Assembly (NCBI RefSeq): GCF_003672135.1
Contig: NC_039512.1
Coordinates: 9,130,874 to 9,194,873 of the forward strand
DNA: 64,000 nt
Direction of reading: 5' to 3'
Origin: Ooceraea biroi
Taxonomy: Eukaryota > Arthropoda > Insecta > Hymenoptera > Formicidae
The notes beneath the pieces were generated by a model, which was given only the letters and a program-made list of their open reading frames with translations, was not told the origin of the DNA and searched no databases. Position numbers and translations under genes: made by a program. Below are positions 14,471-28,260 of this stretch, piece by piece. The first letter of the stretch is position 1. Every line of letters starts with the position of its first letter.

Positions 14471-15112
14471 ACTGCGTGTATGAGTTGTAAAAAAAGTGTA
14501 AATGTGTGCGTGAACGCCAGTGAGTGCATGTTACTTTATCATCTCATCGACTGTAATTCGCAATAGACAATACATTTGTAAAAGCTGTTCTGTTTTATTT
14601 TCTCCCTTATACTTTTTTCGATATTTTAAACACAGCTGCCTTAAACACAAGCCGGATATGTTAAATCAGAATATTTAAAATTCTTCAAATTGATTCAAGT
14701 GCAATTCTTACTTATAAATATTAGTAAAAAAAGATTTTAGATTCTTGAAAGATTTTAGTATCTTGTATTTCATCTTTTTCATATAAAACGGTATCTGAAA
14801 AAATTCGTTATCTGCCCACGTATCGATAATCGTAATCAAGATTTTGATGTTCATTTTTTCTGCTTACATTGACATTTTTGTGAAAACGATTAAAACGAAT
14901 TTTATTGCATATACAACGCAATTCGAATGAAGCACTAATTATTGTTCATCATTATATTATTATTTAACTATTATTATTAATTTGAGTTTTTGAATTCCTA
15001 ATTGATTTGTTGAAAAGGAAGACGAGAAACAACGTCCAACGGGAAAGTTTATTGGCCTCTCTCAGTTCATCGGACTAGCGGAATCCGATCGATCGGTTAT
15101 AATGTATAGATA

Positions 15113-18100
15113 ATGATATCTCCACTTCCGTCATACGACGACGAGCTCCTGAATAGCGCTTACGCAAACGTCAGTCTAATTGCCGACGAGGTCTGGACCT
15201 TCGACCCCGAGGATCCCTACCGAAAGTTAAATCATTCTCTCTGGATTCGAGTGAGATGCGCATTGGATATATTATGAAATATTATTATATAATCACGATA
15301 CTGAACCGTTTTCGAATTTTCTATCATTTTTCGATATCATTATTCCTTATTATCGTTTCTGTTGTAAAAAAGCTTTGCAAAAACTCAAACTATTGCCAGT
15401 CGTTTTTTTCTCGTTTACGAAAAAAAGAGACATTTACTTTGACACGAGGATGCCTCACTATTAATGTTAATGTCAGACTTGCGAAGTAATCGCAAAATAC
15501 GAGGAAAATGACAGTTCTCGTCCGAGACTTGTCCGGGACGTCATCTCCGAATCGCGTTTGGCGAAGTACGGTAATTATGAGTACGACGAGCAATACGAAA
15601 GAATGTACAGGCCGGACGATGGCAAATCATCGGATAGCGGGCTTTGGCACATCCGTTCAGCTACGAAGCGCGTGGAACCATGGATGCTTCCTGAAGTTCA
15701 AGAATACTTCGCCCGGTTAATCTCGCCGAACTGCACGCGATTGCATCGGGAACCGTTAGTTTGCCTCAGCACTTCCGCAATTATTCTTATATTTTAGCAA
15801 GCTTTGTATGAGAAATTCCGAAACAAAGTGCATTTTAAAACGTATTTTACTTTGAAATTGATGATTAATAATTGATAATGTGTCTATCTAATCTGGGAAG
15901 ATAGCTAAGCCAAGAGAAGAAATTAATTGTTTCTCATTACACATGTAAATGATAAATCAATAATCGGTTATTGCAAGTGAATTTTAATATCTCATTAATA
16001 TTACGTTCATTGCAAAGCTCAGCAATGCCAGTAACACCGCGAGAAGAGAGAATAAAATGGTCGTTTGTTCGAACTTTCGATCGGACTGGAACGAGGGCCT
16101 AAAGAAACGACGTCAAAAAGTCAATCCCAAAGAGAGCAATGAAATTGGATTACATGGCGAATCATCTCTGATTCCCAAGTCGAATGAAAGCGGTAAGCAG
16201 CATAAAAAAAGAATACCAAAACTTTTAATTTACAATATCCAATTATTTAATTTAAATATCAAGAGTCTACGGTTCAGTCGATGCTCCAAATCTTTCGAAA
16301 TATTTTCTTTATTTTTTCTTATTTAAAAGAATATAAATAAAAAGTGTTCTGAGAGCATTTGAAATGAGAACTGCAGCCTGAAGTTTATAAAATAAACTCT
16401 TATTCTTCATTTATTATTCTTCATTCATTTCTTCTCTTGTTGCATACAAAATATTGTGCCACATCAGAATTACACGAGAAATCGATCAAAATGGTTGCGC
16501 ATTATCGTCGGTACACTGTCGAGACCATGGCGGAGATGCAACTACATTCTCGCATCGCGAGCAAAGCCGTGCGTGACCTATGGAATCCTGAGAAGTTTCA
16601 GCAGCAGTACCAGCAATGCCATCAACAGAATCAGCAATCTGGACTTGTCTGGCAGACACATCCCGCCGTGCAACATCATCAGCAATTCTATTGCACTTTA
16701 CAGCCTCTGATTCTGAAAACGGAATATCCACAAAGACCGTTGCAGTCGCCGCCGCCGCCGCCACCGCCGGTTTTGAGTGCAGAAGTGCCAGAATTCTTTC
16801 CGAAATCAAGCCCGTCTCCGATACTCTATAGCTTGAATAGCGACAAAGCGCGCAAGACTTGTCAAATACGCTACTTCTCGTCACTGAATGACAGAAATTA
16901 TCCGAACGAATTATTTTCTTACAGCAGGTCGCAGCACGAGAACGTAGCAACCGCGTTCCCGGTAAATAAAAGAGCCACAAAGAGTAAAATTCTATCAAGC
17001 TCGCAATCTGTGACAATTTATTGGACAATTTACTGTATAATTTTTTTACGACAGAATGCCAGAATGTCTATATTACCAGCAACGAAGACGACCGTATTTC
17101 GTTCGCCTCAGGAATTGATCCAAAAAGTCGCGTCACCGATGCAGTTGCAATTAACAGCGTCTTCTTCCTCACCTTTACCAATCTGCACATCGTTGCTACA
17201 ACCAATACACGACGCTACGATCAGTCATCGACCCTTGCAGGTATACATCTTTTCGACAACCGTAAAAATGACTCTTCTATTATAATTATCTTAAAATTGT
17301 AATTATTGTCCATTCGCGTAAGTTGAAGGAAAGGGGATGCAATTATTTAAAAAATTATATTTATTATATAATTACTGAATTTGCAGATGTACGAGAAATG
17401 TTTGCCTTGCACACAACAGAGTCCGACGCCCATACCAGTGTACCAGCGACCGACAGAACTCTATCAGGAACCCACTTCGAAGCGAAAGAATCAAGGAGTC
17501 GATTTTAACAATCTCATATTGCTGACAAAAAATAGCATCAAAATGCGGCGCGGCCATTCAAAGGCCGTTACCCAACAACCCTTCCTCCTAGAGTCCAAAC
17601 AAACCTTAAGAACATCTAGTCACAATGTGCAAATGCAGTGGTTTGATAAGGACCAATGCGCGAGAAAAAAAGGGGAGTTTGTGACCGTGAATGAATTAGT
17701 ATCCGAATTGCGTAGCTTCGAAGAAAAATACGAGCATGGTAAAAGTACCAGTTGGATAAATGCCGCGGAATCGCTGTCAAACCAGCAAAGATCGTCCGAA
17801 ATGTCGAAATCAAAGAGCGGAATCTTTGTAAATAAAAGCTCGGGATACAGAGTCCCGAATACTGAAGAGAGAAACAAGAAAAAACGGCCGCTTTACAGAG
17901 ACGTCGTAGCGAATGCCTCGAGTGGAATGGATAATATCTTTGAGAAAATGTACGCTACAAAGTCTCGTTGATTCAGTCTAGAAAATTAAACTGACTCACA
18001 ATCAACAACTCATTTGATACTTGCTTAATTACTATTCAATATAAATATTTTATGGGTCGCAGATATGACGAACTCGAACAGCAAGCAATGGAACAGTACA

Positions 18101-19416
18101 GAAATTCAGAGGAATCACTAGCGCTCAAATACCAGGCAAGTTTATAATTATTAATTATATCAATTATATATAATTATTATGTCAATTTAATAATTATTAA
18201 TTTGATATTTTGCAGTTAAAGGAGCCCACAAGAATAGATTAAATTATATTATAATAGATTAAGAAAAACATTAAGTTGACATGTAGATTTCCAATTCTCG
18301 AAATGAAAAATAAAAATAGGATTTATTGTCATATTATACATAAGTGAAACTTGAATAGTTGTAATTTTTTATACTCACCTAGCGTGCATTGCTAAATTAC
18401 AGGAATTGGAACGTCAGGCAATGGAACAGTATGGAAACAGCAGCGTAGGAGACGAAAAGCGTTCGATATCTTCCGAGGATCAGGATTGTTTCGATGGACG
18501 GAGATGTTCGGGATACGGGCAATGCAGTCCTTCAAAGAAATATACAAAAAAGAAAAGTGAGTGAATGAAAATTGCTACGAATTACGATTGCTGCGAATTG
18601 TATATTGAATAGTTTTAATACTTTTCTCTCTTCCTTCACTCGAAAACAATTCTTCAAGTTTTAAATAATTTATTGTCAGATTCCTATTTTCCACGCATTA
18701 CTCTGTCGAAACCAAAGGGTAAATCCCTTCCAAATGTTTTTCGTGGATTATCATGCAACGACAACAATCAACAACCATCAATTGCCTCGAAAAGTTTATC
18801 TACGTTATCTGATTGCTCATCGAAGAAATCGAAAAACATCTGTAAGGGTGCATCAGGAGATAAAATCGATACAAGTGGTGAGTTGATGGATTTATTATTA
18901 ATATTATTACTTTTTTATTTAACATCAGTGCAATTAAAGCTTTAAAATCATGGATGATCTGAAAATCGTTATATTGGCTATTAATAGCTTGTACATTATC
19001 GAAACGGCGTCTGATACTGATGTCACCCTTCGAGCGCAAATCAGAGGCTAGACGATTGATAAAAGCAACGGATTTCAGGGGGATATATTCGCTTCCGCAA
19101 GCGAGAAAAAATGTCCTCAATTATTATCAGACTTCCGAAATTGTTCAAAGTGGTAGTGGTGATGAAAACATAAGGATCATACAATCGCCCGGCACGGAAG
19201 GTATGACGGCATCATTACGTGCAACGATACACGCGAACAATGATACACGAAATCTGAAAAATGTTTTATCAATATTCTTTTTCACTTTGATATCATAAAT
19301 AAATAAATAGTAAAATATCAAATAGAAGATTCGTATATCTTTTTATTGACATTTACGCTTTATCTGCACAAATTAAATATTTTTCAGTTTGGTTGGCCGG
19401 ATTTTGGACTACTTAA
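15113..19416 (+). CDS. Unrecognised 11-exon gene, about 831 codons
   Basis: I do not recognise this protein. Exons deduced from splice sites and phase continuity: 15113-15250, 15477-15754, 16023-16192, 16468-16961, 17055-17240, 17387-17949, 18063-18135, 18403-18556, 18680-18877, 18988-19200, 19388-19416; the lengths sum to a whole number of codons. The start is ATG at 15113. Visible traits: an acidic, Tyr-rich N-terminus; Gln-rich and poly-Pro stretches near residues 200-300; many basic/Ser tracts; and a repeated LEQQAMEQY / LERQAMEQY motif across exons 7 and 8. No signal peptide or membrane helix is obvious. The intron after exon 7 starts with GC (CAG/GCAAGT), and exon 6 uses a weak GTACGC donor. 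The last exon is least certain, because another frame of 19388-19510 stays open longer. It lies downstream of ft and is convergent with the next gene. Confidence 0.6.
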
Positions 19417-19508
19417 CAGGAAGTTGAACAGTCAAATTTTCTCCAGGAAAATTAAGGGTTTTGAGGTCGCAGATGGCGCGTTATCCAAAGAGTTCTTAAT
19501 AATTAGGA

Positions 19509-19514
19509 AATAAA
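19509..19514 (+). terminator. Candidate polyadenylation signal of the 15-19 kb gene
   Basis: AATAAA just past the presumed last exon. The region 19515-20324, between the two convergent genes, is AT-rich with no supported coding sequence and probably holds both 3' UTRs. Confidence 0.35.
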
Positions 19515-20324
19515 TCAATTTGTAACATAAGTTGTTTATACACTACATTGTAATATATAAATTAATATTATAGACGTATGTTATGAAAGTGTGATAAAAA
19601 GTAAATTATTGCGCACACTTATATCGAGAGATATGAATATTAATATGTGTATATTAATACACGATCGACAAGACGGTTTTAGACATTAAAAGATATAAAT
19701 GTAATTTTTGAAAGCGAAATTGTGTTGACTATAAATACCTCGCAATGAAACGCTTGCAGAATTGCGTGAGCACATTTATTAATTATAAGTATACTTTATA
19801 TACGAGATATTAGACATTACAAAATATAATATTATCTATTATATAAAAAAGATAATAGAGTAATAAATTGGCTCAGATCATTCGACATCTAGGCGATACG
19901 CAATACATGTATTAAAAATTCAGATTAAATCTTACGTAAAAAGATACATAAAAATTATTTTGTTCAGTCTTCAAAAATCTATTTAAGTCATCTGTCATGT
20001 AAACACGGTGTCTAGTATTCTAGTAGTATAAAAATAAACACAAATAAAATAAAAGATTACAAAATGTTAATATAAAAAGTCTTGTCAAAAACTATTCCGT
20101 AAGAGAGTATTTCTATAAAGAGTATTCCACTTTTCATACACGTATACGTATATACATATAAATATAGTCTGGCTTTCCCACACGTACACACACAATTTTT
20201 ATGCAAAATATATAATCAGATAAATAGCCAGGTTAAATTATGCCAGTTTGCGACACACATTTTTCGGACATTATGAAGATATTTTTCCTGCGATAAAAAA
20301 GTGCATTCAGGAAACTGAATCAAT

Positions 20325-21304
20325 TTACCAATTATCCAGAAACTCAAATCCAGTCTTTGGTATACTTCTCTCCTCCTCCTCTTGATTCAATTGCGACGAC
20401 TGAAAGCTGCTGTAGGAACTGGGTGTCTCCAACAGAGCGGTTGATTCGTTGATATCGCTCGATTTTGTTCGCGACATCACCCCCAAAGTGTTTGACTGAC
20501 TCTTGTCCGTATCGGAATCTCTCTCCCTTACCAAGCTCTCCATATCATCTTCGATGTCACTTTGTAATTTCAACAAAGACGTCTTATTGATCAGTTTAGC
20601 AAATATACTGTCGGAGCGTTCACTGTCGATCTCATTTATCAACAAATTGCTGCACTGATCATTTTCAAATAAACTGCTGGTGTAGCAATCTGCCGGGCAA
20701 CAACCAACTTGATGCGCAGAACCGTAGCCATCGGTCATCAGACAAGAATTACTTCGCTGCGTCTGTACGGGACTGGAGAAGTGCGGCGAGTCTCCAAAAT
20801 GAGATCTCAGGGATTTCGACTTCAACTCTTCGTTGGAATCGATCAAACTGAGATTCATCTGCGACTGAGTCATGAATGAAAATGGCGCGGAGTGTTCGTC
20901 GCGCCATCGTAAAGTCTGTAAATATGAGTAAAAATTGTCAGGTTGTTCTCGATATCCAACCTTTCCTCAGGCGTTAACAATATTTAACTTGCACTTGCAG
21001 AACGAATACTTACGGAACCAGTTTCGTCTATGACATATTTCATTCCTGTCTGTATGCGCAGTCTTGGATACCACTCAGGCAACTCCTTGGTCGATTCCAC
21101 CTTCTTCAAGGTATATTTCAAGGCTACTTCAGGCTGAATTATGGTTTCATTGATAGCTTGATTGCGCTCGGCTATGCTCAAAGTATTCCACAAACCCTCG
21201 TATGCTTCTTTCGTAGCAGTTATATCCTCGCTGATTCTCTGAGCTATGGGATTCATGCTGTAAAAATACTGCTCTGCTCTTGTAGCAAGGATACTGGAAC
21301 TCAT
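20325..21304 (-). CDS. C1orf198/DUF4706 homologue
   Basis: Conserved animal protein of unknown function. Two coding exons, complement(join(20325..20915,21014..21304)), give 293 residues; the intron is phase 0 with a GTAAGT donor. The N-terminal block reads YFYSMNPIAQRISEDI and is followed by an E-W-L-rich helix (residues about 12-60), as in human C1orf198. A second conserved patch, LRWRDEHSAPFSF, starts exon 2 (about residue 99). The extreme C-terminus is GFEFLDNW, a shared terminal motif. The middle is Ser/acidic and probably disordered. A splice acceptor (TTTCAG) lies six bases before the ATG on this strand, so an upstream non-coding exon is likely in the 21.3-22 kb interval. The name rests on remembered family motifs, not on a search. 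Confidence 0.78.
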
Positions 21305-21605
21305 TGCGTACTGAAATTTGCGAAAAATTAGTAATAACTAAAACCTGCCACTTATTCTATCTATATTTATTGCAACATTTTCTAAAGGAGCATGAAGAGA
21401 ATGTAAGAGTGGTTTAGTGCTTTTAGGTGATAGTGAGGAGATAAGGTTGAAAAGGATGATAGGAGACGATGAATTAAGTGAGATGGAAAAAAGGAGATTT
21501 TAAGAAAATTTTGGAAGGAAAAAGAAAAAGAAAAGAGAAAGATAAATGAAAGATCTAGAAATAGTTAATAGTTTATATATTAGTTATAGTTTTATTATTG
21601 TTATT

Positions 21606-21647
<42 letters not shown>
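21606..21647. repeat. TG microsatellite
   Basis: About 21 uninterrupted TG units upstream of the C1orf198-like gene. Confidence 0.97.
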
Positions 21648-21648
<1 letters not shown>

Positions 21649-21810
21649 AATGAAAGGTATGAGTGCGATTAGGTCTCTACCGTAAATCAAGTCCCCACTT
21701 CTTGGTGTATCTAAAGTAGTAATAATAAAAATGCAATCTAAAAAAAACCACAAAATAATATTATAGCATACACTTACTGTATGTTTGGCAACTATGTGAA
21801 TCAACAACAC

Positions 21811-23921
21811 AAGTACCGTGCGTCAATTAATCATGTTGACATTACGATCATTGTGATAATCGATTGGACACACAGCAGTTAGTCGCATGAAGACGAAGAC
21901 TCAACTTAGGACGTATGCGAGCTACGCGCATCGCGTCTACACATTCGCGCATAAGCGTGATTATCCTCATTAGAAAATTGACGACGGTTAAGGGTAAACA
22001 TATTACCAATTGTCGCCAATTGAAATAAACACGTCAATTCTGGGTAATTAAAGAGCACGTAGAAGTCATAAAATTCCGCTGAATTTGACCGGAATGTGCT
22101 GCCATCGGAGAGTCAAGGCGGAACTTTCTGCAGGCCATGAAACAACGACGATGTAGTTGGAGTTGGAGCTGGACGACGTGAAACGCGTTTCGCAATTGTT
22201 GTTATTTGTTACGCTATTTTGCGTAAGCTGTAAACGATGTCGAAGGCTCGAAGCTGATGCAAAGTCTCAAAGTAAAACTTTTGCGGAGGAATTAATTGAT
22301 GCAGTCGAAGTCGACTGGCGATCGTTATTAAAGTCGTAACAGGAATTTGCTCGTACGCTTTTTTCTAGTATTCTACCGCTCGTACAACGTAACGACGTGA
22401 CTGCAATTCGCCGAGAGAGATCGTCGCATTGTGCAGCAGCGATTGGCATATAGGTTATGTCAAACTACCAAGTACGAAAGAATCCTTCGATCGTCGCGGC
22501 GTAAAGCGGTCGTTAGTTTACCGAACATTCGGCTAGAGCATTGTCCAAGGTCAATCGACTTTTCGCGCAGCGTTGGAACGCCCGCGCCGTGGCGAAATCG
22601 TCGCGATTCAGGGATTTTTCGTGTCGGAGAAGTGCTCGTGTGCAGCGCTACCGCCATTTTACTTCCCCCATACACCTGACATGTCTTTCTAATGTTATTA
22701 TCGATGAATGTTGAAATTTGTGCGTGAAACTGCTTTGACTTCGAGTTGATCGCGCGAGGAGAGCGAGTTCACCTGAGGAAGAGATACCGCTGTGTCTGAT
22801 TGGCGGAACGACCGTCGCTTTGTTGGAAGCGATTGCCATTGTTCCAACCTCATTGCTCGGATCGAGCGAAATTCACACAGGGTTGACACAGGTAGCCCCA
22901 GGATAGGGATCGCGAGCGATTTGATCCGCTGCCAGGGCAGGAATATGTCGCGAGGCTCGTCCGAGGAACGCTTCTGGTCGTGCCGCTGAAACTCTGTCAC
23001 GGTATCTTGCACGGTATCCTGTTATCGATGTAACGAGCGAACCTAACCAAAAAACATCATTGATCAGAGCAACGTTGTGTGTGCTTGTGTCAATAGTGGA
23101 GGGCTCTCGCTCGATGATATGGCTCTGGTTCCGCCTCTGAGATCGTCCAGACGCAGAAATCCAGCAGTGTTGATCGTCCTGACGTCTGTACGATACACGA
23201 TGACGCAGTTGCTCAAACATGTGTAGGGCATGTTCGGTGTAAACTACTATGCGAGGCAAGGATTATTTTTATCCTGATCTAGCAATGGACTAAGTTCACG
23301 CTTACTGCTCGAACCAGGAAGCTCGTCCGTCGTGTCGTTCGTTGTCGTATTTCCGTGATATATTGCAGATCGGTGCAGGCATCAGCCTGTAACGTAACAT
23401 GTAGCTTTAAATCGTGCAAGCCCTGTTGTTCCGCAGCATTACACGAGAACCAGAATAAGTTCAATGTAAATTCCATGACTTGTTCAACTCGTATACTCGT
23501 ATTCGTGTAGATTTAGAAGAGGAATGCATCAGACGTACGATATATGATACATTTACATACTCGGATATGACTGATGTCGCACACGGTTGTTCTTTAATTT
23601 ATTAAATCCAGTGTATTAAGTACAGTGGCTTTTCTGGATATACACGTCACTCGTGACGCGAGTGACCTTTTTTTTTTACTTGGCAGAATGTAACGTTATG
23701 GCGGTAATAACGAACATAGTGATATCTGTGATACAATACGATATAAAAGATATTTTCTTAATTTTTTCATACTGTCAGTATTATATTTTTAATGGATGGT
23801 ACAGTTTGTATACTTGGATCTTGGCACATAGCGTGAACTAAGTTTTATCTAGATAGGAAGAAAGTTGATTTGGAGGGTTTGAGAATGCAGGTGGAAGAGA
23901 TCTGGACAGAAGCGGCAATCA
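21811..23921. promoter_or_regulatory. Intergenic region between divergent genes; probable promoters and 5' UTRs
   Basis: About 2.1 kb between the C1orf198-like gene (-) and the INO80D-like gene (+). It is locally richer in GC and CpG (about 22100-23300) than its surroundings, as expected for promoter/5' exon DNA. Short frames on both strands show no recognisable domain. A TTTTTTACTTGGCAG acceptor-like site near 23690 and a GAATGCAG site just before 23891 suggest spliced 5' UTR for the INO80D-like gene. I see no definite TATA element. Confidence 0.4.
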
Positions 23922-25540
23922 ATGAAGGTCCCTATTTCCGAAAACTCAAACATGGACAATAAATTGAAGTTTTCGGATCGCCTGAAGGCTTTGCTGAAAA
24001 CCGAGGCACACGAAGATGTTGATCCGTACATTTTTAGTGAACCAGAACCATTTGCTACAGGAGCGGGAAGAAATGCCACGCTGGTCCCGTCTACGCATTC
24101 TAAAGTGATGCAAAGCTGCAAGAACAACAAGTCTAAGGGGAAATGTGCGAAGCAGAGGATAAGAGTAGCACCTGTGCTGGACGCAGCCTACAAGACTGTC
24201 GGAGTGAACGCTATAGGAGAGGCGAGCGTCGAGTGTGGTGCTGGAGAGAATCATAAATTTTCTAATCTAATTCAATCTAGACAGCGGCACATTGAGAATC
24301 TGAAAAGATTAAGGTCCAAGAAGCAAAGCCGGGACCACACTCTGTTGTATTATCCTAGAGCTGGGGATGAGATATTCGACAGTGATTCGAGCGGAGACGA
24401 GATGACGATCCATCAGCGTCATTGGTTCTCCGGTGAATCCGCCACGACGTTAAATCGCGCAGCTCGACTGTCCCAACTGCGTCTGCAACTGCAACGGCAA
24501 TTGCTTCAGTTGCACATCGACGGAGGTGGTACTGAACTGATACTGCAACACAGAGTGAGATGCCTGTTGGAGGCAGCGTCGAGAGATCCCGCTTCCACCG
24601 CGAGGGCTTTGATCGATTCTCCAGGTACCAGCAAGGTACTCGACGGACCGCTGCTGGTTGGTGGACCATGCGGAGCGGAAGGATGCCAACAAACCTCCTT
24701 GCCTTGTACCCGGCATTGCTCCCGTCATATTATGTTAAACGGAGATCAGCTGTTATTTGAGCATTGCACTGCCAAGTTTAGTGACAACACACAGTGTTGC
24801 GTTCCTGTATTCGATGTCGCGCACGAATTACCTCTTTGTCCGGAACACGCAAGGAAGAGGGACAATTATCACCGTAAAGCCCAAGAATCCAAACCAAAGA
24901 AGGCACGTAAAAAGCCAGCCTCTCCCACTATCCCGGCGAAGCCTAAACCCAAGTCGAAGCCGAAGAAGCGCAAACGGCCGCCCTCCAACAAGATAGAGAC
25001 CAAGGGTGCCACATTATTGCACGAGGAGAGTCATTACATGAGCCAAATAAATTGTAGTGAAAATCACACCAAGACATTAAACAACCTGAATGTTCCGCAG
25101 GGAAGTTCAAATACGTCTAACTTAAATCTAGGATTGGGATTAGGCTCTCTCGGACTTGGCGGAGGACTCAAGGTTGAGCTTGGAGATAACGAGGTGTTCG
25201 CTTCTCTGGATTCTGCTGAGCACGATTTTGGCACCGTGCTCAACAACTTACCGCCCGATGCTTTTAACGACTTGTTTATCGGTAATTCCAACATATTTCA
25301 TTTCTATTTGTACATATCTTTCATCTTTAGTGTATCATGGGATAACAGATGGGATAATTTTGTTAATTTGCAGAGGGTAGAAATGGAGATTACGAGCCGT
25401 CAAGAGAGGAGGAAGAGGAATTGCAACGGGCTTTGGACGAAGTTGATAAAGATGTACGGAATTTGGAAAGGATGGGGCAAACGCATGGACTCTTGGAGCC
25501 GGCATTGCTCGCCCAGCTTATGTCGGACATCGCCTCGTAG
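23922..25540 (+). CDS. INO80D: INO80 complex subunit D homologue
   Basis: Accessory subunit of the INO80 chromatin-remodelling complex (nuclear). Exons 23922-25281 and 25374-25540 join in phase 1 through a GT..CAG intron and give 508 residues, shorter than the vertebrate protein (about 880). The C3Hc3H-type zinc-binding region spans about residues 248-320, with CGAEGCQQTSLPCTRHC, then HCTAKFSDNTQC, then LCPEHARKRDNY, matching the INO80D C-terminal zinc module. It is followed by a Lys/Pro basic tract (KPKKARKK, PKKRKRPP) that looks like a nuclear-localisation region. The exon 2 segment EEEEELQRALDEV corresponds to the conserved acidic helix after that module. An upstream region (HIENLKRLRSKKQ, HRVRCLLEAASRDP) fits the helical part. 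MDNKLK eleven codons later is an alternative start. KANSL2 shares the zinc fold but fits less well. Confidence 0.85.
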
Positions 25541-26076
25541 CCCCGCTAATCTTAATACAACAATTTCTCTGGACATGAATTCGCGTGTGTTCCTTGTAAT
25601 GTAGAAAGAAGGAGGTACTGTTTGTGTCTGTGCTGCTAAACGTAAGATTGCGTTGTAGACTGTTATTACGTAGCCACGCAAGTCCGAGATAATGGCAGGG
25701 ATTGACATACAGAAAGTAAAAACGAAAAAGAAAAAAGAAAGAAAAAAAATACAATAGCGAACTTATCAATTTAGTGTAAACTGCATCGGGTACAACGCCG
25801 CGGGTAGGTTTATGTCAAACGAGTAGCAATGTATAAACCGAGAGAATTCCATCCTTTTTGACAAATAATCACGGACATCATCATCATTATAATACTTGCG
25901 ATTATATTTCTAGTTTATTTGCAGATATTTTGACTTACTTGCACTTGGAGAAATTTGCTTAGAAAAATTGTTCTAGCTGTAATTGACGTGTACAACAACG
26001 AGAGTGTAGAACGTATGACGGGGTAAAAAGAGGAAATGTGGATAATGTTACGTAAATGGTTCACAAACTAGGTTCC

Positions 26077-26077
<1 letters not shown>
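25541..26077 (+). other. Presumed INO80D 3' UTR
   Basis: No coding sequence beyond the stop. AT-rich with short A-rich runs (about 25720-25760). No decisive polyadenylation signal chosen. Confidence 0.35.

Positions 26078-26143
<66 letters not shown>
26078..26143. repeat. CA microsatellite
   Basis: About 33 uninterrupted CA units downstream of the INO80D-like gene. Confidence 0.98.
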
Positions 26144-26146
<3 letters not shown>

Positions 26147-26775
26147 CTAAACAAGATATATAATTTTCATTTTTATATATGGCTTGTCTCTGCTGTACGA
26201 AGAACAAGGATAATCTAAATTACGTTACTAATAGCGTCCATATTTATTGAATTGCCCGTAATGTATAGCTAATTACTGATTATTCAAATAATAGGTACAA
26301 AAGTATTTTTATGACTGATTTATAACGATTTTGTTTGTTATTAATTGCACTGTGCAAATTGCGGAAAAGAAAAATCTGTACAAAACCAGACATGAGCTAC
26401 AAATTATAGTACAGACTAATTGGAGTTCGAAACGGTATAATATTTGGAAAAAAAAAGAAAATTGATGTTCATATATAGCTTTGTATATACATATATCAGT
26501 CTCATATTATTAAAAGAAATCATCGTAGGAAAATAATTCTCTTTAATTTGCAGATTAACAAAATTAGAAGTAGCATTATTTTCTTGTAAAGGATGAACGT
26601 AGCTTGAAAAAAGTTTAACGATTCAATTTGGAACACGAAGCGTGAAGAATCTTGAGAAATACTATCGAAATTTTATTTAAATAAAATACATTTTTCCACA
26701 ATTTAATTATCCTTAAATCCTTTTGCATAGAATACAAGCATGACTGAATTTATTTAAAAATTATACATATGTCTA

Positions 26776-26875
<100 letters not shown>

Positions 26876-28260
26876 ACAAGTAATCACACATTCTTTTTTA
26901 TCATTTGATCACTGCAATAATGTAACTGAATAATCATATTATATTATCAATAATACGTGCATATGATCAACATTGTCAGTTTGTCCATTCTGTATTATAT
27001 TCATGTAGACAAATGTTCAGTGATAAATAGTAATATTGAAACGAAACGAAATTTAGCGAAAAGTGCCGAATAATTTTGGGTTTTTCAACTGTTGTTACTG
27101 AATGTGCAATACGCTTTGCAGCCTTAATGAAAAGATGACATTTAAGAAACATCTTCACCTAGTATATATTTCTTAAAAAAGAATACTTACAAACAATTAA
27201 TAATTTTTCACAATTATTTATGTATGGAGTGCTTTTTTCATTTATATAGTTGTAAAGGCACAGATTCTGAAAGTAAAACTAGATTGCTACGTTGTTTGAA
27301 TGGCTGAGTAACTGCCACAACTGACTTTTAAAATACCACATTTATAGTAATAATAAAAAAAGACATAATAATGCGAAACGCGCGCAGTGTGTATAATACA
27401 GAATTATCATAATTTTAGTACATATCGTAATGAGACGCGGTGGGAAACTTCGAATATTGTACATCACGTAATTAGCTATCGATGAAATAAAACCTGTGAA
27501 ATATATTTGTTATACACGTATACGATAAATAGACGCTTTGAAAATCTAGTTCTTACTATCAAAATCGCTGTGCCAAACGGGGAGAAGATATCTCATTCCT
27601 CTTTCTACGTTGCGATAATACTTGTCACTTATTCAACAGAATCAGGTTGCAAGGAGGAAAAGCGCACGTTGAGTAATGAGTATTTAGCTGAATGTGAGGA
27701 TGATCACAAAAAAACGCGAACAGTAAGTTTATCACGTGTAAATGAAGACGGAAATAATTTACATGTCGACCCATATTGGGAGCTAGTACTGCATATACTG
27801 TTACTACGTATAATAGTAGTAAGTAGATACGATAATGAATTATTTATGGACAGGACAATTGCCGAATTTAATCGTAACGTAAGTGCATTGCTTGAAATGT
27901 ACCTATATGTGTATCTTGTAAAATATCAGCATTATTACTCTTGATTAGGCATTACCAATTATATAATAAGCATATTTTTTATATTGTGTTACAACTATCA
28001 GTTTATGTCCATCCTCACATCACTCGTCCTAACAGATCGCTAATTGTTGCTTCACACATTTCGCCTAGATTTTTTCAAATTATTTTTATCTTAAAAAATA
28101 ATATGGAAAAAAGAGATATATATATGTATATACATATAGATAAATTTTTAAAACTGATGGTAGAAATTTTGCTTTATTAGTGTCAATGTGAACATTATTT
28201 TCATTTCTTCTGTATGTTTGTAACATTCTTGTCTACGCACGTAAGTTTTTACTTTTTTAC

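Noticed and set aside
16486..17028. 180-codon minus-strand frame over exon 4 of the unknown gene
   Set aside because: Overlaps a phase-consistent exon on the plus strand; its Ala-rich run is the complement of the poly-Pro region.
22157..23259. Several 60-128-codon frames between the C1orf198-like and INO80D-like genes
   Set aside because: No recognisable motif and no consistent splice partners; the CpG-rich context better fits 5' UTR and promoter.
27507..27944. 145-codon open frame
   Set aside because: Starts at TTG, has no recognisable domain and lies in AT-rich DNA without splice partners; a chance frame is most likely.
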